The notes under the pieces are model-generated. The model was not told the DNA's origin. It saw only the letters and a program-made list of their open reading frames with translations, and did not search any database. A program made the translations under genes and the position numbers. A DNA stretch of 25,461 nucleotides from a virus: positions 1-25,461 of IMG/VR virus record IMGVR_UViG_3300048033_000704, one strand, 5' to 3'. This document shows, in pieces, positions 1-5,158 of this stretch (its first letter is position 1; the number at the start of each line of letters is the position of its first letter).

Positions 1-134
1 ATAAGGTATTAGATAAATTCTTTCGAGAACAATTCGATCCTTCAACTGGTTATTGGGTTCATCAGCATCCAGAGAGTTACAAACTAAAAGAGATTTACTA
101 TAGGTACTATCATGAAAAACAAAATAACAATTGA
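1..134 (+). CDS. 3' end of an unrecognised gene
   Basis: An open frame enters from the left edge (first full codon at base 3) and ends at TGA 132-134. About 43 residues are visible, rich in Tyr, Phe, Lys and Glu, and ending in an Asn run. I do not recognise it. Its last 23 bases overlap the next gene in another frame, a tight packing typical of phage operons. No start can be seen, so the gene is partial here. Confidence 0.5.
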   Translation, partial: KVLDKFFREQFDPSTGYWVHQHPESYKLKEIYYRYYHEKQNNN

Positions 135-363
135 TGGTTTGACTCCTCGCCAGGCTGAAATTTGCGATTTGCTATGGAACTGCAGTAGTGTTGATGAAGT
201 CAGATATCTTCTTGATTATGCTTTAGATGAAGAAGACAAATTGGCAGCACTTACATTGATTGAGATTATACATATGGAAGCTGCAGAACGAGATGGAGAA
301 CTTGAAGCAATTGCTCCACTTGTAGATAGAATGTTAACTAATGTAATTAATAAAGTGAAATAA
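112..363 (+). CDS. Small conserved phage protein of unknown function (83 aa)
   Basis: An acidic, mostly helical 83-residue protein with no signal peptide or membrane segment. The N-terminal phrase DGLTPRQAEICDLLW resembles small unknown proteins I recall from marine T4-like phages; this is memory of a pattern, not a search result. The ATG at 112 follows a weak AGG (101-103) and overlaps the end of the preceding gene, so translation may be coupled. A tRNA gene follows six bases after the stop codon. It lies in the early-type + strand block. No function can be assigned. Confidence 0.75.
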   Translation: MKNKITIDGLTPRQAEICDLLWNCSSVDEVRYLLDYALDEEDKLAALTLIEIIHMEAAERDGELEAIAPLVDRMLTNVINKVK

Positions 364-369
364 GTTTAT

Positions 370-445
<76 letters not shown>

Positions 446-940
446 TTATTCTATTATGTATCTTCTGATACCTAATGCTTTCCTAGCAGGGAAATATTCT
501 GCTGAAACTGAATCATCTTGGTTTCCACCTAGAATTAAGTAGTGTTCTTTACCGTCTATAATACTAGACATTAAGTAAAAACCTACGTGTCCTTCCCAAT
601 CAGAATTCCCTCTTGGGAATACCACAATATCTCCTAGCCCTGGTTCATTCACTGTTTCTCCCCATTGTAAGAATGATCTAGCGGTTAGGGGATATTGACT
701 TACTGAATCAGATCCTGGTATATTGTTTGCATGAAGTACAGCATTCACAAACGCAGCACACCATTCAGTTCTTGCTGGATCTACACCAAGGAATGCTCTA
801 AGCTCAGGATTATCATGTATTTCATGTTTACCCATTAGTTGAGTTGCAGAATGAACAGGACTTTCACTTGGAACTTCTGGCAATTGAAGTTCACATCCAG
901 CCAATAACATGGCAAGAGCAGAGGGAAACATTAGTCTCAT
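446..940 (-). CDS. Lipoprotein with a TIGR02594-type cell-wall hydrolase domain
   Basis: A 164-residue protein. The chosen start gives MRLM, a short hydrophobic stretch and a lipobox LLAGC with the lipidated Cys at residue 16, so it is probably anchored in a membrane facing the periplasm. The rest fits the TIGR02594 (CHAP/NlpC-like) family: EWCAAF with candidate catalytic Cys61, GDIVVF, GHVGFYL with His118, and LGGNQ with Asn140/Gln141. The likely role is peptidoglycan cleavage in lysis. A late-promoter box lies 8 bp upstream of this ATG, giving an almost leaderless mRNA. An alternative TTG start at 1000 adds 20 residues and has a GAGGAG at 1013-1018, but would bury the lipobox. The gene runs against its + strand neighbours and ends flush with the tRNA. 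Family call fairly sure; start less so. Confidence 0.82.
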   Translation of the reverse strand: MRLMFPSALAMLLAGCELQLPEVPSESPVHSATQLMGKHEIHDNPELRAFLGVDPARTEWCAAFVNAVLHANNIPGSDSVSQYPLTARSFLQWGETVNEPGLGDIVVFPRGNSDWEGHVGFYLMSSIIDGKEHYLILGGNQDDSVSAEYFPARKALGIRRYIIE

Positions 941-948
941 AACAACAA

Positions 949-956
949 TATTTATA
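949..956 (-). promoter_or_regulatory. T4-type late promoter for the lipoprotein gene
   Basis: Reads TATAAATA on the - strand, the box recognised by T4-type late sigma factor gp55. With T4 spacing (box at -13 to -6) the start site is about base 943, only three bases before the ATG at 940. The 13-mer TATAAATATTGTT recurs exactly at the late promoter at 11338-11345 (- strand). Confidence 0.7.
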
Positions 957-987
957 AAATAATACAATTTGATACAAATTATTTTTA

Positions 988-1042
988 CCTTTAGAATCAA
1001 TAGGTTACGTTTCTCCTCATCCTAAGCCATTGATTCTAAAGG
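988..1042. repeat. 13-bp inverted repeat (hairpin-capable)
   Basis: CCTTTAGAATCAA at 988-1000 is the exact reverse complement of 1030-1042. Inside it, TAGG (1001-1004) can also pair with CCTA (1021-1024). It lies between the late lipoprotein gene and the first strong + strand promoter. There is no run of T directly after it on the + strand, so it is not an obvious terminator. An operator or an RNA hairpin are both possible. Confidence 0.6.
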
Positions 1043-1046
1043 GATT

Positions 1047-1062
1047 TTTATTTTAAAATAAA
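1047..1062. repeat. 16-bp perfect A/T palindrome
   Basis: TTTATTTTAAAATAAA is a perfect palindrome 12 bp upstream of the -35 box of the promoter at 1075. It could be an UP-element-like A/T tract or a protein-binding site. Its base composition makes a chance origin possible. Confidence 0.4.
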
Positions 1063-1074
1063 TGCATTTTTTTG

Positions 1075-1103
1075 TGTACATCCTCAGAGAACGGTGGTAT
1101 AAT
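1075..1103 (+). promoter_or_regulatory. Early sigma70-like promoter
   Basis: TGTACA (1075-1080), a 17-bp spacer ending GGTGG, then TATAAT (1098-1103). It drives the gene at 1133, whose AGGAGA ribosome site is at 1120-1125. The spacer start TCCTCAGAG resembles those of the promoters at 1434 and 2641. Confidence 0.8.
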
Positions 1104-1132
1104 ATACCTATAATCAATGAGGAGAAACGATT

Positions 1133-1414
1133 ATGTTAACTAAATCTGAACTGAACCGCATGGCAACTCTGATGGCTAAAATGGAAGGTAATGACTTTTC
1201 AACAGTTGCATCTATGTACAAACAAGCTCAAGGCCTTCGCCAGAAAATGGCAGCTCAAGTTTTCAAAGTTGGTGATACTGTAAAATTTGAAGCTAAAGGT
1301 CGTGTTCGCGAAGCAGTGGTTACCAAAGTTAACCGTAAGACTATTGGAGTCAAAGAGAACCAAGGTCTTGGCTTTTCTTGGAAAGTATCACCTTCTCTAC
1401 TGAAAAAAGTTTGA
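1133..1414 (+). CDS. Small protein with KOW/SH3-like C-terminal half (93 aa)
   Basis: The N-terminal half (about residues 1-42) is helical and Met-rich. The C-terminal half (about 43-93) alternates short strands, starting FKVGDTVKFEAKGR and continuing with a basic VTKVNRKTIGV segment, as expected for a small KOW/SH3-like barrel that could bind nucleic acid or protein. The start is firm: AGGAGA seven bases before ATG, and a promoter at 1075-1103. It stands alone between two promoters, so it is probably an early monocistronic gene, perhaps one that acts on the host. The fold is inferred from the residue pattern only. Confidence 0.75.
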   Translation: MLTKSELNRMATLMAKMEGNDFSTVASMYKQAQGLRQKMAAQVFKVGDTVKFEAKGRVREAVVTKVNRKTIGVKENQGLGFSWKVSPSLLKKV

Positions 1415-1433
1415 AAAAAATGCACTTTAGGGG

Positions 1434-1462
1434 TTTACATTCCTAGAGACTTATGGTAGAAT
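1434..1462 (+). promoter_or_regulatory. Early sigma70-like promoter
   Basis: TTTACA (1434-1439), a 17-bp spacer ending ATGG, then TAGAAT (1457-1462). It precedes a GGAGA ribosome site (1481-1485) and the gene at 1493. The spacer start TTCCTAGAGAC parallels the promoters at 1075 and 2641. Confidence 0.8.
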
Positions 1463-1492
1463 ACCTTATAAATTGATGATGGAGAACTTGAT

Positions 1493-1792
1493 ATGACTAT
1501 GACAGCTCAACAAAAAGCAGATCGTTTGGCCCTTATTAAAAAGGTTGCTGAAAAACGTAATAGCGCTGTAGCCTTCAAAAAGAAACTTACTGCGCAAGGC
1601 TCTGTTGTCCGCCGGTGGACTGATGTTGAAGAAAAGCCTAAGCGTCAAGCTAAGCAAGATGCCTTTGATAAAGAAATTGCTAGCTATGATAGTGATAACA
1701 TCAATGCTTGGACTGATGCTTCTAAATACGCCAAAGAATATTATGGCGAAACTTTGCATTACACAACTAAATTTGATAACGATTGGGATTAA
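1493..1792 (+). CDS. Unrecognised small protein (99 aa)
   Basis: A highly charged soluble protein. Residues 1-60 are basic and probably helical (many Lys and Arg, with VRRWTDVEEKPKRQ). The C-terminal 30 residues are acidic and aromatic, with several Asp, Tyr and Trp. No signal peptide or membrane helix is present. It starts eight bases after GGAGA and directly follows its own early promoter, heading a run of five tightly packed small genes. I do not recognise the family, and the charge split is the only clear feature. Confidence 0.7.
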   Translation: MTMTAQQKADRLALIKKVAEKRNSAVAFKKKLTAQGSVVRRWTDVEEKPKRQAKQDAFDKEIASYDSDNINAWTDASKYAKEYYGETLHYTTKFDNDWD

Positions 1793-1794
1793 TC

Positions 1795-1962
1795 ATGAAT
1801 AAATCTGATGTTGCCTTTGGCGCATTCATGGGTTGCAGTGCTACGATTATTTTACTAATTGTAGCTTCAGCCTTCATTCCAACAAACTTTGAAAAGTGCA
1901 GTGAACGTTACAAGTCTGCTGATGAAGTAACTGAGTGCATGTGGTTATTGGAGAATAACTAA
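1795..1962 (+). CDS. Small single-span membrane protein (55 aa)
   Basis: ATG at 1795 follows the preceding stop codon by two bases, and TAA at 1960-1962 overlaps the next ATG (TAATG), so translation is probably coupled on both sides. Residues about 7-29 (AFGAFMGCSATIILLIVASA and a little beyond) form one hydrophobic span. A short tail follows with two Cys (C35, C48) and many charges, which might form a disulphide if periplasmic. There is no lipobox at the right place. Function unknown; inner-membrane location inferred. Confidence 0.65.
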   Translation: MNKSDVAFGAFMGCSATIILLIVASAFIPTNFEKCSERYKSADEVTECMWLLENN

Positions 1963-2330
1963 TGTCTATGCATATGATTCATGGAGTTCGTGTTCATGGC
2001 TCTAAAAAGAAACAAAACAAAAAGCCAGGTTGGAAACAGCGCGAAGCTGAACATCGAGCTTGGTTAATTAAGATGGGTGTCGATCCTGACGCAAAACCTA
2101 AGAAAAAGGAGTTTGTACCTTATGAACCGAAAGAACCCCAACCACGTCGCGAGACAAAGAATTATCCAAGCCTCTCGACGCAAAGCATACCTGGATCAGG
2201 TACGAAAAAAGAGTCTCCAGTCTACTCCGGAGACTACATCGTCGGAATCGCAACAATGCACAAGTCAAACCTCGTTCCTGTCGGAAGGGGAGATGATCCG
2301 AAACATTATGCGGCCATGAGACGTAGCTAA
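1962..2330 (+). CDS. Conserved basic phage protein with a 'HKSN' motif, function unknown (122 aa)
   Basis: The first half is strongly basic (SKKKQNKKPGWKQREAEHR and a second KPKKKEF patch). The middle is low complexity. The C-terminal third carries SGDYIVGIATMHKSNLVPVG and ends with MRRS. That C-terminal phrase recurs, as I recall, in small unknown proteins of many T4-like and T7-like marine phages, so this is a real conserved family without known function. The ATG overlaps the upstream stop codon by one base, and its own TAA overlaps another possible ATG at 2330. The basic half suggests nucleic-acid binding; that is inference. Confidence 0.75.
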   Translation: MSMHMIHGVRVHGSKKKQNKKPGWKQREAEHRAWLIKMGVDPDAKPKKKEFVPYEPKEPQPRRETKNYPSLSTQSIPGSGTKKESPVYSGDYIVGIATMHKSNLVPVGRGDDPKHYAAMRRS

Positions 2331-2362
2331 TGTCAATTCCACATATACGGAGAATTTATAGT

Positions 2363-2632
2363 ATGGAACTAAATCAAGATAATATGCTCGCTGCATTGCG
2401 AGAAGGTGAGTGTGAAGTAACCTTTACAAAAGTAAATGGTGACACTCGTGTGATGAAATGTACTTTGAACATGGATATTATCCCTCGGGCTAAAATGCCA
2501 AAAGGCGATAATGTACCAGAACTTCGCGAAGGTTTGGACTCAATCCTCAAAGCTATTCGAGTATTTGATACTGGTTTAGAAGATTGGCGTTCGTTCAAAG
2601 TAGAAACTGTGAAAAACTTTCAAAAAGTTTAA
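2363..2632 (+). CDS. SH3-like phage protein (DUF2693-type), 89 aa
   Basis: The core CEVTFTKVNGDTRVMKCTL, followed by a loop and a C-terminal VFDTGLEDWRSFKVETV strand, matches the small DUF2693-like SH3-barrel proteins common in T4-like phages; their role is unknown. I chose the ATG at 2363 because GGAG (2349-2352) sits 10 bases before it. An in-frame ATG at 2330 overlaps the preceding stop codon and would add 11 residues. It is the last gene before the next promoter. Family call from motif memory, moderately sure. Confidence 0.75.
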   Translation: MELNQDNMLAALREGECEVTFTKVNGDTRVMKCTLNMDIIPRAKMPKGDNVPELREGLDSILKAIRVFDTGLEDWRSFKVETVKNFQKV

Positions 2633-2640
2633 AATAACTG

Positions 2641-2669
2641 TTTACATTCTCAGCCACTTGTGGTAGAAT
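2641..2669 (+). promoter_or_regulatory. Early sigma70-like promoter
   Basis: TTTACA (2641-2646), a 17-bp spacer ending TGTGG, then TAGAAT (2664-2669). The spacer start TTCTCAGCC resembles the promoters at 1075 and 1434. It drives the gene at 2699, whose AAGGAG ribosome site is at 2685-2690. Confidence 0.8.
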
Positions 2670-2676
2670 ATAAATA
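2669..2676 (+). promoter_or_regulatory. Possible late promoter fused to an early promoter
   Basis: TATAAATA begins at the last base of the early -10 box. Late transcripts would start near base 2682, just before the AAGGAG ribosome site at 2685. The position is intergenic and correctly oriented, but an A/T-rich start region could give this by chance. Confidence 0.4.
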
Positions 2677-2698
2677 TATTCACTAAGGAGAAACAGCT

Positions 2699-3817
2699 AT
2701 GGCAGCTCGTAAAAAAGCTACAGTCCGCGCTAGGCCAAAGACAGGTCTAGCAGGAGCACCAATGAACCAAGGTTTTGAAGCTTTCAAGTACTATGTACAT
2801 ATGGAAGTTGATCGTAAAGAACTTACATCAATCACAAAGCCTTATGTAAAAGCTAACTTTTCTAAAGATGATGCTAAAGCTATTCTTGCTACGCCTGAAT
2901 ATAATTTTTATATGTTCACACATCACGCATCTGCAATTTATTGGACTAGCCTTGAATTGGAGTTGCCATCTAAATATTCCCATTCATTTAAACACATCAA
3001 CGATTTTTATTCGGGTTTAATTGAAAAGGGTAAACAAATCCTTGAGGAGAAAGCAGCTTCTGATCAGGCTGCGTCAAATGTTGTTGTGTTAACTCCTCAA
3101 CAGCGTCTCTTCAGCAAAATTCAAGATACTGTTATGACAGACTTGGATGAGCTGGAGGACGCATGGATCGCCGGCGAAGAGCCAGAATTTAATATGTACA
3201 ATTGCTTTAAGCTCCACGGTTTGAGTAATGCACACATTGCTCCTGTGTTGTCAAGACTTGAAGGTTGGCTATTAGATTTTGAAGACGCTTATCATAAACG
3301 ATGTGAACAGGCTGTTGAAGGTTACTCACATGTTAAGCGTACAGTTCTTCGCCGGCGGATCAAGTTGGTACAGGATATGATTGCTGATCTTGATCGAGTC
3401 AAAGCTTCTGCTAAAGCAACCCGTAAGACCCGTGCACCAAAACCAAGAGCTGCTGATAAGCAAGTATCAAAGCTTAAGTACCTGAAAGAAGATAACGAAT
3501 TTAAGATTACTTCTATTCTACCAATTACTATTGTTGGCGCAATGAGACTTTATGTCTTCAATGTCAAAACGAAAGAATTGACAGAATATATTTCAAGTTC
3601 TGCAAAGGGATTTGAAGTAAAAGGTACATCCCTACAAAATGTAGGAGAAGAGTCTCGTAAAATCAAACTAAGAAAGCCCGAAGAGATTCTTCCTATCGTG
3701 CAGACAAAAACTCCAAAGCAGGTTGATAACACATGGCAAACTTTGACTACAAAAACAAATTCACCAAATGGACGGCTCAACTCGGATTGTGTATTGCTGC
3801 GAGTGTTGGATCGGTAA
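2699..3817 (+). CDS. Conserved protein of marine T4-like phages, function unknown (372 aa)
   Basis: Starts with a basic tail (ARKKATVRARPK). A helical, acidic middle follows (about residues 40-235), then a second basic linker (KATRKTRAPKPRAADK, about 240-256). A well-conserved C-terminal domain follows, with VGAMRLYVFNVKTKELTEY, KGFEVKGTSLQN and RKIKLRKPEE. I recall this C-terminal domain from unknown proteins of cyanophages and relatives, usually ending with a TTKT.PNGR..D..LLRVL pattern, as here. The start is firm (AAGGAG eight bases upstream). The last 85 bases overlap the next gene in another frame. DNA or RNA binding is suggested only by the basic segments. Confidence 0.85.
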   Translation: MAARKKATVRARPKTGLAGAPMNQGFEAFKYYVHMEVDRKELTSITKPYVKANFSKDDAKAILATPEYNFYMFTHHASAIYWTSLELELPSKYSHSFKHINDFYSGLIEKGKQILEEKAASDQAASNVVVLTPQQRLFSKIQDTVMTDLDELEDAWIAGEEPEFNMYNCFKLHGLSNAHIAPVLSRLEGWLLDFEDAYHKRCEQAVEGYSHVKRTVLRRRIKLVQDMIADLDRVKASAKATRKTRAPKPRAADKQVSKLKYLKEDNEFKITSILPITIVGAMRLYVFNVKTKELTEYISSSAKGFEVKGTSLQNVGEESRKIKLRKPEEILPIVQTKTPKQVDNTWQTLTTKTNSPNGRLNSDCVLLRVLDR

Positions 3818-4257
3818 ACGCTCAAAGTATCACAAATATTACTGGTAGTGAATTTCAATGTTTAATTCAGAATGGATACTTTGAAGCTCGTTCAGATGGA
3901 TATGCTTCGGTTATGGGTGTTACTAATGTAGTACTCAATAGAACCGAAGATTCTCGGTATCCTGACGATATCTGTTCAGTAGTATATCAGGGTAGACAAG
4001 ACTCAAATGGTAATATGATTCGCAATCAATGTCAGTTTAGTTGGTATTGTGATGGAAAGTCGGATCGAATGATTAACGAAGAATTAGAAAATAAAGTTAA
4101 GATAGTGGTTCGTGAAACACTTGCTTTATGGTATAACAATATTGATATTACAGAAGGGGCAACACACTATCATGCTAACTATGTCAACCCAACCTGGGCA
4201 AAGACTCTCAACTACACTACACAAATCGGAACTCACAAATATTATCGTTGGAACTAA
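3733..4257 (+). CDS. Secreted SleB/CwlJ-type cell-wall hydrolase
   Basis: Residues 1-31 look like a signal peptide: basic start, hydrophobic LGLCIAASVGSV, and an NA|Q cleavage pattern. The rest is a compact Hydrolase_2 (SleB/CwlJ) domain: CLIQNGYFEARSDG with the presumed catalytic Glu51, NVVLNRTEDSRYPDDICSVV, CQFSWYCDGKSD, ATHYHANYVNP.WA and a final IGTHKYYRW. This family cleaves peptidoglycan, so it is likely exported to act in the periplasm during lysis. The whole signal peptide is encoded within the overlap with the preceding gene. gp33 follows seven bases after the stop codon. No other good start exists downstream. Family call is strong; role in lysis is inferred. Confidence 0.88.
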   Translation: MANFDYKNKFTKWTAQLGLCIAASVGSVNAQSITNITGSEFQCLIQNGYFEARSDGYASVMGVTNVVLNRTEDSRYPDDICSVVYQGRQDSNGNMIRNQCQFSWYCDGKSDRMINEELENKVKIVVRETLALWYNNIDITEGATHYHANYVNPTWAKTLNYTTQIGTHKYYRWN

Positions 4258-4264
4258 TTCCAGT

Positions 4265-4498
4265 ATGTTAGAAGGTAAGATACTCACAAAGAAACGTTTC
4301 TCTCAAATGGTAGAGAAAAAGGTAATGAAGTTTGAGTTACCTTATATGGATGCAATCTTAGAAGTATGCGAAGAGCTGGAATTTCCAGTAGAAGATGTGG
4401 CAAGGGTGATTACCCCTAACCTCAAAGAAAAAGTGACCGCGGAGGCTCAACGTCTTCGTATGATTAAAGACTCTAACACTGCAACCTTACCAATATGA
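4265..4498 (+). CDS. 33: gp33-like late transcription co-activator
   Basis: A 77-residue helical protein. YMDAILEVCEELEFPVEDVARVITPNLKEKVTAEAQ aligns in pattern with the T4 gp33 core, which begins YLEATTAFLEEN and ends with IIEKIQSEA. In T4, gp33 binds the RNA polymerase flap and the gp45 clamp to activate late promoters. It is shorter than T4 gp33 (112 aa), mainly at the N-terminus. The start at 4265 leaves seven bases after the SleB-like stop codon; a longer frame from 4112 exists but only antiparallels another gene's frame. It overlaps gp59 by four bases (ATGA). The 33-59-32 order is the T4 order and strengthens the call. Confidence 0.85.
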   Translation: MLEGKILTKKRFSQMVEKKVMKFELPYMDAILEVCEELEFPVEDVARVITPNLKEKVTAEAQRLRMIKDSNTATLPI

Positions 4499-5085
4499 TT
4501 ATGGAACCATACGACGCTTTTCGCTTTTATCAATCTATGAAGTTACATTTTGAATCTGATAGTTATGATGCTATCAAATACAATTATAAAACTTCTGTAA
4601 AGCCACAATCTTTTTGGAAACGAAAAGATAAGTATTTCTTTGCAAAGGTTGGTAAGAAATTTAATGATGTGCATGAGCTCATTAATTACTATGCGGCCCA
4701 CTTTATTCAAGACAAAACTTGGATTGGTGAAATGTTAGAAGATGAAGACATTTATAAGTCTTATCAGAAGCGTATGCAATCATTAGGTTATACATTCGAA
4801 AATGATATGTCCACTTTATCTGAACTTGGATCTTTTGATCAAGTATTGGAGTCAACAGATGGACATCCAAAAATTATCACTGCTTACCTTAGTGGTGATA
4901 TAAATATAGAGTCAGTAGTAATTCTGAATCAATTAACTAGATTCATGAATCGCGCTGATAAAGAAATAACCGAAACTATCGTGTGGCCAGATGTCTCACG
5001 TAAGATTCGTAAGTATTCACCTTTTGTTCAATATGATTTAGAAAAAGCTAAAAATATTGTGCTTAGGGTGTTTACACCAGAGTGA
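4495..5085 (+). CDS. 59: gp59-like loader of the gp41 helicase
   Basis: A 196-residue protein, close to T4 gp59 (217 aa). It opens with EPYDAFRFYQSMKLHF and later has HELINYYAAHFI, typical of the all-helical gp59 fold. In T4 it loads helicase gp41 onto gp32-coated ssDNA at recombination and replication forks. It starts within the gp33 stop codon (ATGA) and lies directly upstream of gp32, its binding partner. An ATG two codons downstream is an equal start candidate. The early promoter of gp32 is embedded in its last codons. Confidence 0.87.
   Translation: MIMEPYDAFRFYQSMKLHFESDSYDAIKYNYKTSVKPQSFWKRKDKYFFAKVGKKFNDVHELINYYAAHFIQDKTWIGEMLEDEDIYKSYQKRMQSLGYTFENDMSTLSELGSFDQVLESTDGHPKIITAYLSGDINIESVVILNQLTRFMNRADKEITETIVWPDVSRKIRKYSPFVQYDLEKAKNIVLRVFTPE
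4899..4906 (+). promoter_or_regulatory. Possible internal late promoter upstream of gp32
   Basis: TATAAATA inside gp59, about 250 bp upstream of gp32 and in the right direction. It would allow gp32 synthesis late in infection, as happens in T4. It lies in coding sequence, where such an 8-mer is expected by chance a few times in a window of this A+T content, so confidence is low. Confidence 0.3.
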
Positions 5086-5099
5086 TTTTGGTGTATAAT
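5071..5099 (+). promoter_or_regulatory. Early promoter of gp32
   Basis: TTTACA (5071-5076), a 17-bp spacer ending TTTGGTG, then TATAAT (5094-5099). The -35 box and much of the spacer lie inside the end of gp59. It gives gp32 its own strong promoter. Its spacer differs from the three early promoters upstream. Confidence 0.8.
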
Positions 5100-5105
5100 A
5101 GTTTA

Positions 5106-5158
5106 TATTATGTGACAGTGGATAATTCAGTAAATACAAAAACATACGGAGAAAATAT
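5106..5158 (+). promoter_or_regulatory. A/T-rich leader of gp32 mRNA
   Basis: About 53 unstructured, A-rich bases lie between the predicted start site and the ATG, ending with an ACGGAG ribosome site (5146-5151). T4 gp32 represses its own translation by binding such a single-stranded leader. I see no clear pseudoknot here, so autoregulation is inference. Confidence 0.4.

Noticed and set aside
941-1000. Longer lipoprotein with TTG start at 1000
   Set aside because: It would place 20 residues, including hydrophobic ones, before the MRLM start and move the lipobox to residue 36; kept only as an alternative because of the GAGGAG upstream.
1605-1802. A 65-residue frame overlapping the gene at 1493
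   Set aside because: No ribosome site, overlaps a better gene with promoter and SD, and its end clashes with the coupled start at 1795.
2077-2319. An 80-residue basic frame inside the 'HKSN' gene
   Set aside because: Fully internal, no ribosome site; its Arg/Ser composition is a frame-shifted echo of the real gene.
4112-4264. Upstream extension of gp33 by 51 residues from an ATG at 4112
   Set aside because: It runs within the SleB-like gene, shows no family likeness, and the gp33 core starts well from 4265.
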